Positions 46,501 through 59,401 of a DNA stretch of 64,000 bases are shown here, piece by piece. Within the stretch, counting starts at the first letter, position 1, and every line of letters starts with the position of its first letter. Source of the DNA: Cytidiella melzeri (lineage: Eukaryota > Basidiomycota > Agaricomycetes > Polyporales > Irpicaceae); NCBI GenBank assembly GCA_022592445.1, contig JABYQR010000001.1:496001-560000 (forward strand), written 5' to 3'. The position numbers were made by a program, and so were the translations under genes. Below the pieces are notes generated by a model, which made no database searches, was not told where the DNA came from, and was given only the letters and a program-made list of their open reading frames with translations.

Positions 46501-46990
46501 ATCTGGGATTGACATGTACACAGACCCAACCGTAATCATGAGATAAAGGCGCGGGACGATGTTGCCCGCATATTGTACAAGCTCATACAGGTCGGCAAGG
46601 TGGTGACGGCCTTGGGTATGGGCGTCGTATAAATAATTGGATAAATGACGAAGAGCATCGAAAACAGCCATGTCTACAGCACCGGCAAATCAGAGAAAGG
46701 CGACGCGAGAACATGTATGGCTTACAGAGTTCATAGTATTGCTTGGGCGACAGGGAGGAGGTGCGCAGCTCAGCCAGCATGAGACTTGCGCTCTTCAAAG
46801 CGTCCATGAGCTGGTCCAGCTCCTGAAGGATAGTGTCGAGTCATGGGTATTGCGTATCGCACTTTATTGAATAGTATGCACACACCAAGTACCGTCTCAT
46901 TTGCTGCACCTGTATTTTGACCGTGCTCAAGGACTCACTGAGCATTTTGCCCTCCTCTACCACGGGTGGACCTGCTACGGCCGTAGTCAT
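43530..46990 (-). CDS. VPS35: Retromer subunit Vps35
   Basis: Alpha-solenoid scaffold of retromer, which recycles cargo from endosomes to the Golgi. The start [20 protein letters not shown] is followed by [20 protein letters not shown]. The conserved [14 protein letters not shown] motif (about 46530), where Vps26 binds, is intact, then [19 protein letters not shown] disordered Glu/Lys/Thr-rich insertion (about 45500-45700) precedes [19 protein letters not shown]. The C-terminal solenoid binding Vps29 includes [16 protein letters not shown] and ends [14 protein letters not shown]. At least seven short introns. The acidic insert is longer than in yeast or human Vps35 as I recall them. Identification is certain. 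Confidence 0.95.
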
Positions 46991-47649
46991 ATCACTCTTG
47001 AGAATTGAGAGGACGGCAGAGGATGTGGAGGGTCCGTGCACAGGACTCGACGCAAGAACGATGTCAGTGCAGTAGCTGAGCTTGCAACCACTGGCAAACG
47101 TCACTGTTGCCGAGACAATAAACCAGTCAGAAAGCTTTCGTGATGTGGGTAACAACTGACGTTACCGATGCTAACAGACGCTGCCGATGAATATAACCAC
47201 ACATTACAAGCATTGCTTATCCCTTACTTACCCGCCCCTGATTATTTAGCTTGAGATTCAAGTCGTTTTTTTGTGTAAACGAGAGTACTATTGAAGATGG
47301 AATTGGTTTACATTCCACACTTTTCGTGTGCTTCGAACCATCGCATAGTAGAACTCAGCTGCTGTGTTTAGGGAACAACATTGCGACACTTCGCGATTGG
47401 CCCCCAACAGACTACCTAAGAGTAACCCTAGTGTCGTGTACCCTGCCTATGACAAAGCTGCTCAAACCTGAAGCCGATTGTTTTACTCCAACGTTCGTGA
47501 CGGTATCGACAATGATATTTACGAGGTTCATAATCTACAGATGTGCAACGAGCAGAGCGAGATAGTTTGACCGTCGGCAAACGAAAGCAAAGGAATCAAA
47601 AGAATAATCAGCTTCGATATCGCCAAAAGCGTCTTCGATGGCGGTTACA
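46991..47649. other. Intergenic region RPB1 / VPS35
   Basis: 659 bases holding the VPS35 promoter and the RPB1 3' UTR. A 104-codon plus-strand frame (47251-47565) has no motif and is taken as chance. Confidence 0.5.
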
Positions 47650-50600
47650 TTACTCCCAAGAAGGAGACGTGTTGTACGTATGGTTGCGTCCAGTTGTCCC
47701 GTTTTGATTTTGAGCTGGACTGGACGGAGACCACCGCGGCGACGTAGGGCTGTAAGCAGGTGATGCAGGCGCTGCCATAAACTAATAAGCAGGAGAGCAA
47801 ATAAATTATATCTCCAGACAACTTACAGTAGGCAGGAGATGCCGGCGAGTAGGTCGGGGAAGTGGGAGCTAGGAACATTCAGCGATCAGACAAATCCAAG
47901 CCACTATAAACTCACAATATTTCGGGGATGATGGTGAGGCGGGCGATGTAGGCGAGTACTTTGGCGACGACGGGGACATCTGCGCTGGAGCTGGAATATC
48001 CCGTTAGCATATCTCTGGTTGCTTACATATCAATCGAATACTCACAGGCTGAAATGATAAGTAGCCAAAGGCGTTACAGTCAGTAAGAACGTATACACAA
48101 AGAGAGATGAAGGAAACGCACTGGGTGAATCTGAAGAACAAACGTAGTGAGCGCAAGGCCGCACCGCAAAGACCGTGAACACTTACAGCGCGGGGATGCG
48201 GGGCTGAACGAGGGGCTGGTCGGCGAGTACCTCGGTGACGTTGGGCTGAACGACGGACTGGTGGGCGAATAACGCGGCGACGTTGGACTGAATGACGGAG
48301 AAGTCGGTGAGTACCGAGGGCTTGTGGGTGAGTACACAGGCGAAGTGAGATTGAGAGCCGGAGATGTGGGCGAGTAGGTAGGAGATGTCGGGCCGCGGTT
48401 GCGATCATAGTAGGGAGAGGTAGCATACGGCGAAGTGCTGAAAGGAGAAGTAGCCCCAGTGTATGGTGACTGTGGCACGTAAGGAGACGTCGGTGAGTAC
48501 GCATTTGGGGAGCTTGGGCTATATCCAGGCGCGGCCGGTGACATTCCTCCTGCGCCCATCGGGCTCTGGAAAGGCATGTATTGAAAGTTTGGAGCGTCGT
48601 CTCCGCCATTCGATACCAAGGGTGAGAAGGCCGCAGATTCACTCTTAAAGGTTGCTTCTGCATTCCACAGAGGTGAATTACTGTCGTAAGGCGTCATGGC
48701 TACCTGGCCCGGTGTTATGCCACCATCCACCGAAGCCCCGAGCATATTGCTGTGAACTGGGATACGATGATCGACTATCACGTCCTTCAACATATCAATA
48801 TCAAGAGCAACGTCAAAGGCTCCTGTGCCCATGGGCGCCATCTGCCCAAACATGACATTCTCTGCAATGCCATGGCAGTCGTCCTTCTCGCCCACGGCAG
48901 CAGCTTCCATGAGAATCTCTACCGTCTCCTCGAATGAACATCTCATCAGAGCTCCAGTGTCCGCACGGTTGATACCGTGACGAGTGATCGCCATGAGAGA
49001 GCCGCGTTGTGTCATCAAGTCGCAGAGAAGGGCAAGATGGCGGTAGTTGACGTACGAGCCGTCAAACTCGATAACTCCACGCAACTCCTTCATGATAGCG
49101 GTTCGCGCGGCCTCAATGCCGAGAACGTTGAAGATCTCAACACAGTTGTTCGAATATGTGCGTGCAAAGTCCACACCGTCAATGCACATAACCGTCTTCA
49201 AGTTGATACCGTCTGTTTCAAGGACCCACTCTTTGTTTTTGTCGTTGCGAGCCTCGATGTCTCCGTCCGCCGTTTGACAGATCTTGTCGTGCTCGAGCAA
49301 GAAAACTCGCTCAATGCCAGGTACGCCACGAAGACTCACAGAGTTGAGCATGGTGTTTTCGAGCTGCCGAAGAAAGATGTCCTCTTCCACCGATCCCATA
49401 CCGTCATCCTCCTTATCGGCTCCGCCAAGCACACGACAGCGAATGATTAGCTTCTCCGAATTGTCTTCACTCCAAATTACGAAGAGGTCAGTCTTGAAGC
49501 TCTCCGCGATTCGCCCAGCAACGTACGCCATAGTCAATTTACGATCTATCATCTTGGCGCGGTCCAATTCCAGACGGAGTAGCCACGGGGATTGTAGATG
49601 GAGCTTCGACTCGACCTCCTCATCCGGAATCGCGAAGAACGACTCGACAAAGACGCTATCCTCTTCGATGATTGTGGCTGACGGGTCGGGATCATACCAG
49701 ATTTCGACAGCGGCAGTAACAGTCCTCAGCGACGTGTAGGCAAGCTCCTGCTGAACATTCTTGGCAAGCGTTGCGTCCTTTGCGAGCTCGGGTTCCAGGT
49801 AGACTGATAGCGATGGCGTCTTGATGTTTTGAGCCACGTTGATGATTTCCTTCAAACGAGGCACGCCAAGTGTAACGTTCTTGCTGGAGACACCAGCGTA
49901 ATGGAAGGTGTTTAGCGTCATCTGGGTTGCCGGCTCTCCGATAGATTGAGCTGCAAGAGTTCCGCACATCTCTCCTGGATGCGCGAGGGACTGGTTGAAC
50001 TTCGACTCGACTTCACCCATAACCCATTCAAAAGCCTCCCGGTTTAGGTGATACCTCTCCAACACCCGACGAGCGGCGAATGTCGCACGAAGATGCATGC
50101 GGAACATCAGCGTCGCGTTGGCTTGCCCCTCTACACTGAGAGGATCGGTTCCGCGTACGACGATCAAGCGGTTACACAACTCTTTGACAGAGTCGATGAT
50201 ATACGTTGGCTCCAAGTCGCTCGGCTTCCTCCTGTCAATGTGAAAGATCTGAACTGCATTTTGCACGATGCGTTGAAGGTTGACCGGAAGATAGCGAGGT
50301 GTAGTAGGATCGGAATTGGGGAAGATGAAGTTGCGGAGGAGTCTTCGATCCTCGCACAGTTGTGCGTACTCTTCGTCAAGCCTGGCTTGCAACTCGAGGG
50401 AGCTGTCATCCAAGCCGGCTTGAAGTACACCTGACATGAATCCGCCAGCAGGGTCCGTAACATCCACGCGGTAGTCGTGCTCGAACTCTCGGTTGTTAAG
50501 AGCGTACGTCTCGATATTCTGGCGCTCAATCCAAGCACCGTCCATCCCATCCTCACCATAGACGAACTGAATGAGATCGCCTAGGGAGTTCCGTACAGTG

Positions 50601-53600
50601 CCGTCGTAGCATACCGTGACATCTTCAAGTGCCTTGACCAGTCGACGTTGAATGTATCCCGTCTCGGCTGTCTTGACGGCAGTATCGATCAGACCTTCAC
50701 GGCCAGCCATAGCATGGAAGAAGAATTCCTGCGGTGTGAGGCCTCGAAGATATGAGTTCTCCACAAAACCACGAGCCTCCGGACTGAAGTCGTCCTTCGT
50801 AAAGTGCGGAAGGGAGCGGTGACGGAATCCGAATGGAATGCGGCGACCCTCGACAATCTGCTGCCCTACACAGACGGACATCTGGGAAATGTTGATGAAG
50901 GAACCTTTCGAACCCGCGACGACCATCTGCTTGACATTGTTGTCCTCCTTCAAGTGCTTCTGAGCGTACTGGCCGTTCTGATCACGAGCCAAGTTCAGCT
51001 GCCGCTCGACCTGGCTCTCGAACGACTCTCGGATAGTCATGCCTGGTTGGGGACGAAGACGATCGTGTGCAGCGTCATCGATGATCTGAGCTACATTCTG
51101 CTTTCGAGCTGCAATTTCAGCCGTAATGTGCGACATCGTCTTCTTGTCGGCGATGGTGTCTCCGATGCCAATGCTGAAGCCGTTGTGGAAGAGCCAGTAG
51201 TTAACAACTCGCTGCAAACCGGTGAACAGCTGTCGGGTCATCTCTGGACCCTTCTCGCGGAACACGACATGGATCAGACCACCCTGAGCTGCTCCGACTG
51301 TCTTCTTGTCAACAATGCCGAAGATGAGCTCCCCGTTCTCTATCAGCATACCGTCGTCGAAGACGGGATTTGAAGACTTCGGATCGGGGGATCTGTGAAT
51401 GTTGATGCCACGGGGGATGCAAAGGCTCAGGAGCTGCTTCCCAGTCCACAACGGTTTCGGCTTGAGTATCACAGGCGTCGGGATTGTTCCGTCCCACTCG
51501 GGAACCCAGAGGAGGATATTCTGCACCTGATTCCAATCTAAGAAGGTGTCGCGCAACGTGAACTTCCTTATTCCACAGAGCGTATCTTGCACGATAGCCA
51601 TGACCGGCTTGTTGGCCTGAGGCGAGATGATCTGGCATTGCGAAGAGGTTTGTGAATATTTTGACATCGTACGGTAGCTGAGCTTACCTGGCGGGGAACC
51701 CATGCAATCTGACTGAGCTCTGCTCTTGTTTCTTCACTCTGTGGTACGCTAAATGGCGTTAAAAGCCCGAAATAGACGAAGAGAATGAAATGACTCACTG
51801 CATGTTCATCTCGTCACCGTCAAAGTCGGCGTTGTAGGGAGGAGTTCTGTGAACAGCTGTAATAGACGACACCACTAATGATGCGTAGTACTTACACGGA
51901 GAGGTTTAAACGGAAAGCTGACAGACAAACCGTGAGTGAGTATCCAAAAGGCATGAATAGGACGACGCACTTGAGTATGGCATCAGTCTGACTCGATGGC
52001 TCATCATACTCATTTTATGCAGGCTCGGCTGTCGATTGAACAATACGAAGCTGAGAAACGGCATTGAGTGTTTTGCATGCCAGTCTGAGGTAATACGTAC
52101 TCTCCATCCTTGAGATGCCGCTCGACGATCCATCCGTACTGAAGGAACGCATCGGCACGCTTGTTATACCGAAGGTCGATGCGCTCTCCAGTGTCTTTTA
52201 CAACGTATCGCGCGCCAGGATAGGCCGTAGGCCCATTTCGAACCAGCTCCTGAAGATATGCGATGTTGTATGGCGTGACTAAGAGCAAAATCAGTAAGAC
52301 ATCTCCAAGAAAGATGCGCAAATACCTCGTTCCGGGTATGTCAAGTTCATCGCAATACTCCGGGGGACGCCAACTTCGTCAAGCTCCAAATTTGGATCAC
52401 CGGTAATCACAGTTCGCGCGGAGAAATCGACACGTTTGCCCATGAGGTTACCACGCAGACGTCCTTCCTTGCCCTTCAGCCGCGCACGAATAGCCTTCAC
52501 AGGCCGACCAGACTTTTGCAGCGCCTGGGGAATACCAGCGATATCGTTATCCATGTATGTCGCAACGTGAAACTGCCGTAATCCATTAGTTTTTTCTCTC
52601 GAAAACCGAGGGTAAAGCCTAGCGATATACCTGGAGCAGCTGCTCAAACTCTGTAATCACGTGCGCAGGTGCACCCTCTTGCTCACATCGTCGCACATTA
52701 GCGGATGCTTTGATGATGTCACCCAGTTTGTATGTCAAATCATCTTCACTTCGCATCGTCCCGCCGTCCACGGCTATGCTCGGGCGGACCGGAGGAGGAG
52801 GTACGGGGAGCACAGTCAAGATCATCCACTCCGGACGAGCATACTCATCTGAAAGACCAAGCAGATGAAGATCCGCATCTGACATCTTCTTCAAAGCAGT
52901 GTAAACTTCATGCGGAGGGAATAGCCGCTTGTCCGGTTGTAAGCTCTTCACCTCCTGTGCTCAAGGATCAGAAACTCTGTGAAAGTCACTGCCATAGGTT
53001 ACAAACCTCGTCATCGTCTTTCGAACGCTTGTATTGAACAAAGAGCTTTAAACCTTCCTTCCGGATTTGTGGCTGCGCGGCACCACAGCCACCGTGACCG
53101 CGTTTCGGTTCGTCGTTGTCAGCACCATCGGTCTCGTCCTTAGGCTCGTCCGTGTCGCAGACCATCTTGCCCTTGCAGAAGCCCCATACCACTTGCATGC
53201 GTGCCTTTGGATCACGGACATGCCTGACCTTGTCTGCAAACGCTGGGTCCGACTTACATGTCAATGGGTCACACAAGTGAAGCACGTTCAGTGGGTTGGT
53301 GAGGATATAGAGATCAAGACGTTAGCAAACGTTTATCAAGACAAACACTGTCTGGCGATGACACAAATGACAAGCAGGGGGGCAATGAACATCGCGCGCA
53401 GGCCAAACAAGAATCGCTCATTCTGCGTCACAGGGAGCGTCTTGGGCCAATGATCCAAGCAAGGCGTTACCCCACTGGAGATCCCGTATTTTCCGCACTC
53501 CTCGCTCAGCCCCCCTTTTCACCACGCAACTACGTGTCCAACCAACACCGGACGCATGCAATGGCCCACACGGCGATCAAGCGACCGAAAACGCGTGCAG

Positions 53601-54195
53601 ACCTCGTCGCGGGTGGAAGAACGCCTCGATTATCGAGAACGACCGTAGGGCGGGCTTGGGGTTCTCCGCAATGGAGAGAGCCCCCAGAAAATCGGGTGGT
53701 GGGGTGCGAAACGAGTTTACGAAAGGGAGGCAAAACTCACGATATCCGCCTTCAGTCTTCCACAATTTACACAAATACATTCCAAAATTTTCTTCACTTT
53801 CACGATGAAGCCTTTCCGAATATGAGCACCGTTTATGGAAAAGAATAAGCAGGCCACTCACCAGGGTGGAATACAGGCCTCGCCAGCTCAATATGACCGA
53901 AGTGACCTGGGCACTCAGACATACCCTCTCCGCAAGTCTGACACTTGAAATTCCTGTCTATAGTACCTAATCGAGGATCCATTAGCCCGCCTGCTTTGGG
54001 CTTATGGGTGGTTTCATCCATGACTTCAGGATGTTCGATCTTCGCGACTGAGTACGCTTTCTGTGAAAGGGGTGAGATGTTGATTCGGACAACAATGACT
54101 CTACCTACGATTTCTTCTGGAGAAAGAATTCCGAACTGGACCTCTTTGACTTTGCGGATGGGTGCCGCCGAGTAGGCAAATTGATGGCCCAGCAT
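47650..54195 (-). CDS. RPB1: RNA polymerase II largest subunit Rpb1
   Basis: Catalytic subunit of Pol II. The start [20 protein letters not shown] is followed by the zinc-binding clamp [20 protein letters not shown]. The Mg-binding [12 protein letters not shown] is complete but split by an intron before its last base pair (about 51800). Bridge-helix region [20 protein letters not shown] and trigger-loop region ([18 protein letters not shown]) are present. The C-terminal domain starts near 48560 with degenerate Ser-Pro repeats, then consensus-like YSPTSPS, RYSPTSP and SFSPTSP units, ending NTSPSWE. At least five short introns interrupt the CTD; the best reconstruction needs exons of 9 nt (48122-48130) and 3 nt (48046-48048). 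About 20 heptads, fewer than in yeast. Confidence 0.97.
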
Positions 54196-54714
54196 GGTGG
54201 AGAAGCGGCGAGGGTATGTAGGAGAAAGGCGGTGTGAGAATCGACAGGTACGACCGCAAAGTTATGTAGAAATTATGCTAGAGACAGTCCAAAAGTCTAG
54301 ATTAGAGTCGTCCACGGGATATTGACCGAGTATTCTTGTCGTAAACTGCTCTTCGGGAGTCTTTTCGAGCTTTTGTTTCGACACGCAAGCTGAGTCAACC
54401 GCGTGCAAATGCGCTGCAGAAACGCGTAGACAGTAAGGAAAGAGCTTGCAAGTCCGTAGTTAGATGGCCCGGATGAGTGTCGAGATGACAGAGGCGAGAT
54501 AAGACACCGACGCTGGACGAGGTCGACAACGTCAAGGTGGTTGTTGAGTAAGGCGGCCCCGACTCCTTGTCACGCTTGCGCCACGTTTCAAGCGGAGAAT
54601 CAATTAAGCTGCCACTCTGGGCCAGACATTGTCACAGGCTGTCACGCGCATAGGCGTGACTTCCTGAGCTCTACCCTCATCGTTGTGAACAGCGACCATC
54701 ACCTCATTGACAGT
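54196..54714. other. Divergent intergenic region RPB1 / VPS27
   Basis: 519 bases between two divergent starts. It should contain both promoters. No TATA-like box or RNA gene was convincing. Confidence 0.5.
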
Positions 54715-57065
54715 ATGGCTTCATATCTCAGCACATTGCTTTGGGGAACATCTCAGCTTGATGATGCAATTGGTACGCACCGCTTCTTGCCCCATGGTGT
54801 GCAAGGCTGATTCTTCGTAGACAAGGCTACATCTGAGACGCTGCCGTCTGGTTCAGAGGACATCGCGCTCAACCTCGAAATATCGGACCAAATACGCTCG
54901 AAATCGGTTTCTCCCAAAGATGCTATGCGGGCATTGAAGCGAAGATTGAACCATAAGAATCCCAACGTACAGTTATTAGCTCTTGGCGTACGTGCTCAAT
55001 AATGCTGCGCACGCCCCTTGCTGAATTGTCGCTTGGTCTATAGCTCACAGACACATGCGTCAAGAACGGGGGAGACCCATTCCTAGCAGAAATAGCTTCG
55101 CGAGATTTTATGGACAACCTAGTCTCCATATTGAAGATCCCGGTGCTCAATCATGATGTCAAGAGCAAGATACTGCGTCTCGTTCAGAATTGGGCTATCG
55201 CCTTTGAGGGCAAGGGAAATCTGGGATACGTTGGCGAAGTATATAGAACCCTACAGAGCGAGGGTGCGTTGATTGGTTGCATTGGTGCACTAGTGAGCCT
55301 CACATTCGCCTAGGGTTCCACTTTCCACCTCGCGATGCTGTGTCAACCACGTCGGCGATGGTCGACACGCAGACGGCACCAGAGTGGATAGACTCGGAAT
55401 TCTGTCTGCGCTGCCGTGACTCATTCTCATTCACCAACCGAAAGCATCACTGTCGTAACTGCGGTCAGGTGTTTGATCAGAAGTGCTCGTCCAAGTCTAT
55501 GGCTCTTCCACACTTCGGCATCACTCAGGAAGTACGCGTATGCGATAGCTGTCAAATAAAACTGAGCAAGAAGTCAGGGTACGTATTAAATTATGTGAGC
55601 AAATGTAAGTTATTGACATTCGACAGAGTTCATCGTTCATCGCAAAGCGTATCTTCTTCGCGTCACCGTTCTGCCCGAGAATTTGCGGATGCGGAACTGC
55701 AGCGTGCCATTCAACTATCGCTTCAAGAGGTCGGTGCTGCAAGTTCTGCTAGACCCGAATATATCCCATCCGCTTCATCATGGCAGACTTCCGAGCCTCC
55801 CTTGGTTGATCAACGGACACGCCCTAATGGTTTTTCTTGTGAGGAGGAAGACGATCCAGACTTGCGTGCTGCCATCGAGGCCAGTCTTATGGAAGCCAAT
55901 GCACCCAAGCCCAGTGCTCCAATGAACGTAGAGACACCTCGTGTTGAGCGCTCAGAGTTCACGTATAATTCTGGGCCAGGTTACGCTCACTCATACCCAT
56001 CTCATACTCCAACCCCCAAACCGACACTGCCCATGTTACCTAACTATGATTTGGAGCCACTGGAGGAGGATGCCATTCTCACTTTTAGTCAAACTGTAGA
56101 TCAACTTCAGCAGCAGGGTGGACGCGATTTATCGAGATACCCTGCGGTCACGGAGCTGTACGATAAAGCCAGTGGTTTGAGACCGAAATTGGCTATGAGT
56201 CTGAATGACGCCGGACGCAAAGAGCGTAAGTTTCTGTTCCCTTCTTGTCCGCATTATCACCACTCAGCATCTATGTACAGAGCTGCTAGGAGAGATGCAT
56301 GAGAAGTTGTCGGAAGCTGTCAAATTGTATGATAGGTTGCTTACTGAGCAAGTCTCGCACCCACCGTGGCGTGCTGCCGCCAGCGCAAGGCCGATTTATG
56401 AACAATCACCTGCAACTTCGTATGGCCAATGGTCAACATCCGCTCAACAGGGTGCGCCCCCTCAACCACACTCGTTGTATCTCAACCCTCAGTCTATCAC
56501 TCTTGACCGACAACCTTCTGTACCAAACTCCTACGCCACTTCTCCTGTCGCTGAATCATACCCGCAAGTCACCAGTACTTCGGGTCCCGTATCGATGCCC
56601 CTCCAGTCCCCAAGAAACGAGCACGCGCAATTCTCGCAACAGCAGTCTTACGCAGTCGCATCCCCACCTCCGGCAGCCCTTTCACAATATCAACCACATA
56701 CTTATGCTCCTAATGCTCCTATTCAGTCTCCACCTCCACAGCAATATAAACCTTCCACATACAATTCGCAAGTTGCCCAACCACCTGCACTACCACAGTC
56801 ACATTCCCCCCTCAGCAGGCATAATACAGTGGCGTCGTATGCTCCCATGCCGCCTTCTGCCCCTTCGCAGGCAAAAACACCCGTCCGAGCTAATACTGTG
56901 TCACATTCGCATGCACCACAGCAATTGCAGCAGCTGCAACACACCAGCGTTCCTCAACAGCTTCCCAACTTCCCTGCCGCTCCGACGGCTTCTCCACAAG
57001 CGTATGAATCGTATTCTTCCCCACAGCCCGAGCCTCAAAGAGAAGCACTGTTGATTGACCTTTAG
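54715..57065 (+). CDS. VPS27: ESCRT-0 subunit Vps27 (VHS-FYVE-UIM)
   Basis: Endosomal adaptor that binds PI3P and ubiquitinated cargo and hands it to ESCRT-I. The VHS domain ([16 protein letters not shown], then [20 protein letters not shown]) leads to a FYVE finger with [19 protein letters not shown] and VRVCDSC. Two UIMs follow, [13 protein letters not shown] and [14 protein letters not shown] helical region with [17 protein letters not shown] is probably the Hse1-binding coiled coil. The rest is Pro/Gln/Ser-rich. Two PSAP motifs (after APK, and in MPPSAPSQ) could bind the Vps23 UEV, and the end ALLIDL resembles a clathrin box. At least four introns; the first (donor at 54772) joins residue I to DKATS. 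Confidence 0.93.
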
Positions 57066-57365
57066 ACGTTGTCGGCCTGCTTTGTCAACTTGTATTTTAC
57101 CCCATAATGCAACCCACTCCCTGACATGTATATATTACTCAATGCTGTGACATGACGACTGTTCTCAAAGTCTAAAAAGATTACAACACAGATAAGATAT
57201 TCACTACCGGCACTAACGGCAGTCTACCAGTCTCAGCTGCAACAACTTGTCTTACAACAACCATCACCTCCATGTTTTCACCTCCAACGTTGAACGTTGA
57301 CGATCCGTTACAGACCTCCTGATAGCTCGAGCACGCAGCTTGTTTAACGCACAATTCGAGTCGTC
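57066..57365. other. Intergenic region VPS27 / Sel1 gene
   Basis: 300 bases between tandem genes, with the VPS27 3' UTR and the promoter of the next gene. No other element was seen. Confidence 0.5.
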
Positions 57366-59006
57366 ATGATGGATCGCAACCTGTCGTCAGCTAGCAGTCT
57401 TCAAGTACAGCATTCTTCCCCACTCGAGTCACTTGTGCGCCGAGCTTCATCTCGCAGGGCGAAAGTCGCGAAGCTAGCAGACGCATTAAGCGTTCAGTAC
57501 ACACCGCCACGACAGGCCCACACCGCAAGCCAAGATGAGGCAACAAATTCACCGCACTCTCCTTTACTGCATACCCAATTTCGAGGATCTGTGTCGACTT
57601 ACGACGGATCGATTGCAGGCGATACATCTGGGACATGGGAGTCACCGAGAAGAGCACCCCAGACAGCATTGACAAGGTGTCTACAATGTCCACGTTTGTG
57701 TTGCTACCGTGTGCTCATCGTTCATCACGATGAAGTAGGTCGTATCAGCCTTCCGAGGCTAGGGCAGTGTCCATGGCATCCCAGTACAGCATCGACTCGC
57801 ATTCATCTATGCGTGGCGGCGCAATGCTGAGCATGCAACCTGGCAACAATCCCCCTGCTGTGCCCACCGTCGTTTCGAGCTCCGAAGCAAAAGCTAACAC
57901 CCCGTCCCTACCTTCGTCGACCAGGATGAGGCAGACGTCTGGAGCGTCCAGCTCCCGACCCAGTCCTCCGCCCATAGGCCCGGATGAGCAGAAGCGGCAA
58001 GTCTTACTACGAAATTCTCATTCTCATAGTGGCACATCAATCAGGTCTCGTCGACCTTCGACAGCCTCATCTCAACCGAGACCCACATTTCAACAGACCT
58101 CCTCTATTCCCTTACCACGCTCAAACTCGCAGCTGAGCGTGTACACCTCTTATTCCTATTATCCTTATGACAGCCAGGCTCCGTCACCTTCAGCTAGTTC
58201 TACACATATACCTCCGACCAGTGTCCAACCTAGTCCTACGATAGCCATCCACCCACCATCTCCAAGCCAGGACCCCCCGAGATCTCCCACAGCCACCAAC
58301 GATAAACCAGAAAGCGCGCAAGAGTTCCTGCAGCTCGGCATACAGCACCACCTCGCAAATCAGCTCAGCGAATCCGCTTCATGTTTTGAGAAAAGCGCTA
58401 CTATCGACGGAGGTTGTGGCATGGGCATGCTCATGTGGGGTCTGGCACAAAGACACGGGTGGGGATGCGCGCAGAGCGAGGCGAAAGGGTTCAAGTGGTT
58501 GAAAAGAGCTGCAGAACTGGCGGTTGACGACCTTGAGACTAAGCGGGCTGGAATGGACTCCGGCGTTGTCAAAGTATGTCTAACATTATCCCAATATTCA
58601 TCTGGCATCGCTGAGATGCTGCTAGTCGGAGCTGGTACTCGCGATATACGAAGTAGGCCAGAGTTTCTTCCGTGGATGGGGCGTTGAAAAGGATAAGAAG
58701 ATGGCAGTTGTAAGTGATTACACAATCCGATGTCGACCAGTCTTCTCAGTATCGCTTGCAGAAGTACTTCCGTCTAGCATCTGACCTGGGCGACCCTGAT
58801 GCGCAACAAGAGCTCGCGTTCTGCCTTGCGAACGGGAAAGGATGTAAGAAAGATCGCAAGGAAGCAGCAAAATGGTATCGGGAAGCGGTCTGTATACGCG
58901 CATTCTCTACTGGATTGCGGTCTGATGATCTCATCTTATCCCATAGGTCTCCCAGGGCGTCAGCGACGTCGGTTTAGCATGGATCTACAAGGAGAAGTTT
59001 CAATGA
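57366..59006 (+). CDS. Sel1-repeat protein, Nif1/Dsf2-like
   Basis: Exons 57366-57676, 57763-58573, 58626-58709, 58762-58887 and 58947-59006 close at 1392 nt, 463 residues. The first 290 residues are disordered, rich in Ser, Pro and Thr with SRRPSTASSQPRP-type sites. The C-terminus has Sel1 (SLR) repeats: ESAQEFLQLGIQHHLANQ, AQRHGWGCAQSEAKGFKWL, YEVGQSFFRGWGVEKDKKM, FRLASDLGDPDAQQELAF, then CLANGKGCKKDRKEAAKWY. In fission yeast Nif1 and budding yeast Dsf2 a disordered N-terminus precedes similar repeats; they act in mitotic-entry control, bud neck or septum. The family assignment rests on this layout, so function is uncertain. Confidence 0.8.
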
Positions 59007-59401
59007 AGAGCGAGGTTCCTTGGAGATATAGCCTTTAATCGATTAGGTTCAAAGTCATACCACATCCTCTCATTCGTCTCAGATACCCAATAACCGAGTT
59101 GGAATGACACCAGGCTATTCTACTTCTCAGTTGAACACTGTATGTATTAGTAAAATTGAAACAAGTCGACTCGTACGAAATCACGCTACTGTCAGGGTAC
59201 TAACAGGAAGACGCGGCCGGTATTCGACTTGGACGACCAACTACCTGAGATGTGTGCAGCGAAACGCCCCAGATTGTCAATGGAGCATAGCATCCGCCTC
59301 AACAGTCATTTGCCGAGCATAGCCTGGTCTATCGAGAGACATTGGGTCAACGCGCACATATGCTCTAGCTATCGGTATGAGTACAATAAACATCTACACC
59401 C
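59007..59401. other. Convergent intergenic region Sel1 gene / DUF6534 gene
   Basis: 395 bases with the two 3' UTRs. Short frames only; nothing supported. Confidence 0.5.

Noticed and set aside
50804..51373. 189-codon plus-strand frame opposite RPB1
   Set aside because: It is the antisense shadow of a highly conserved RPB1 exon; codon constraint on the minus strand explains the lack of stops.
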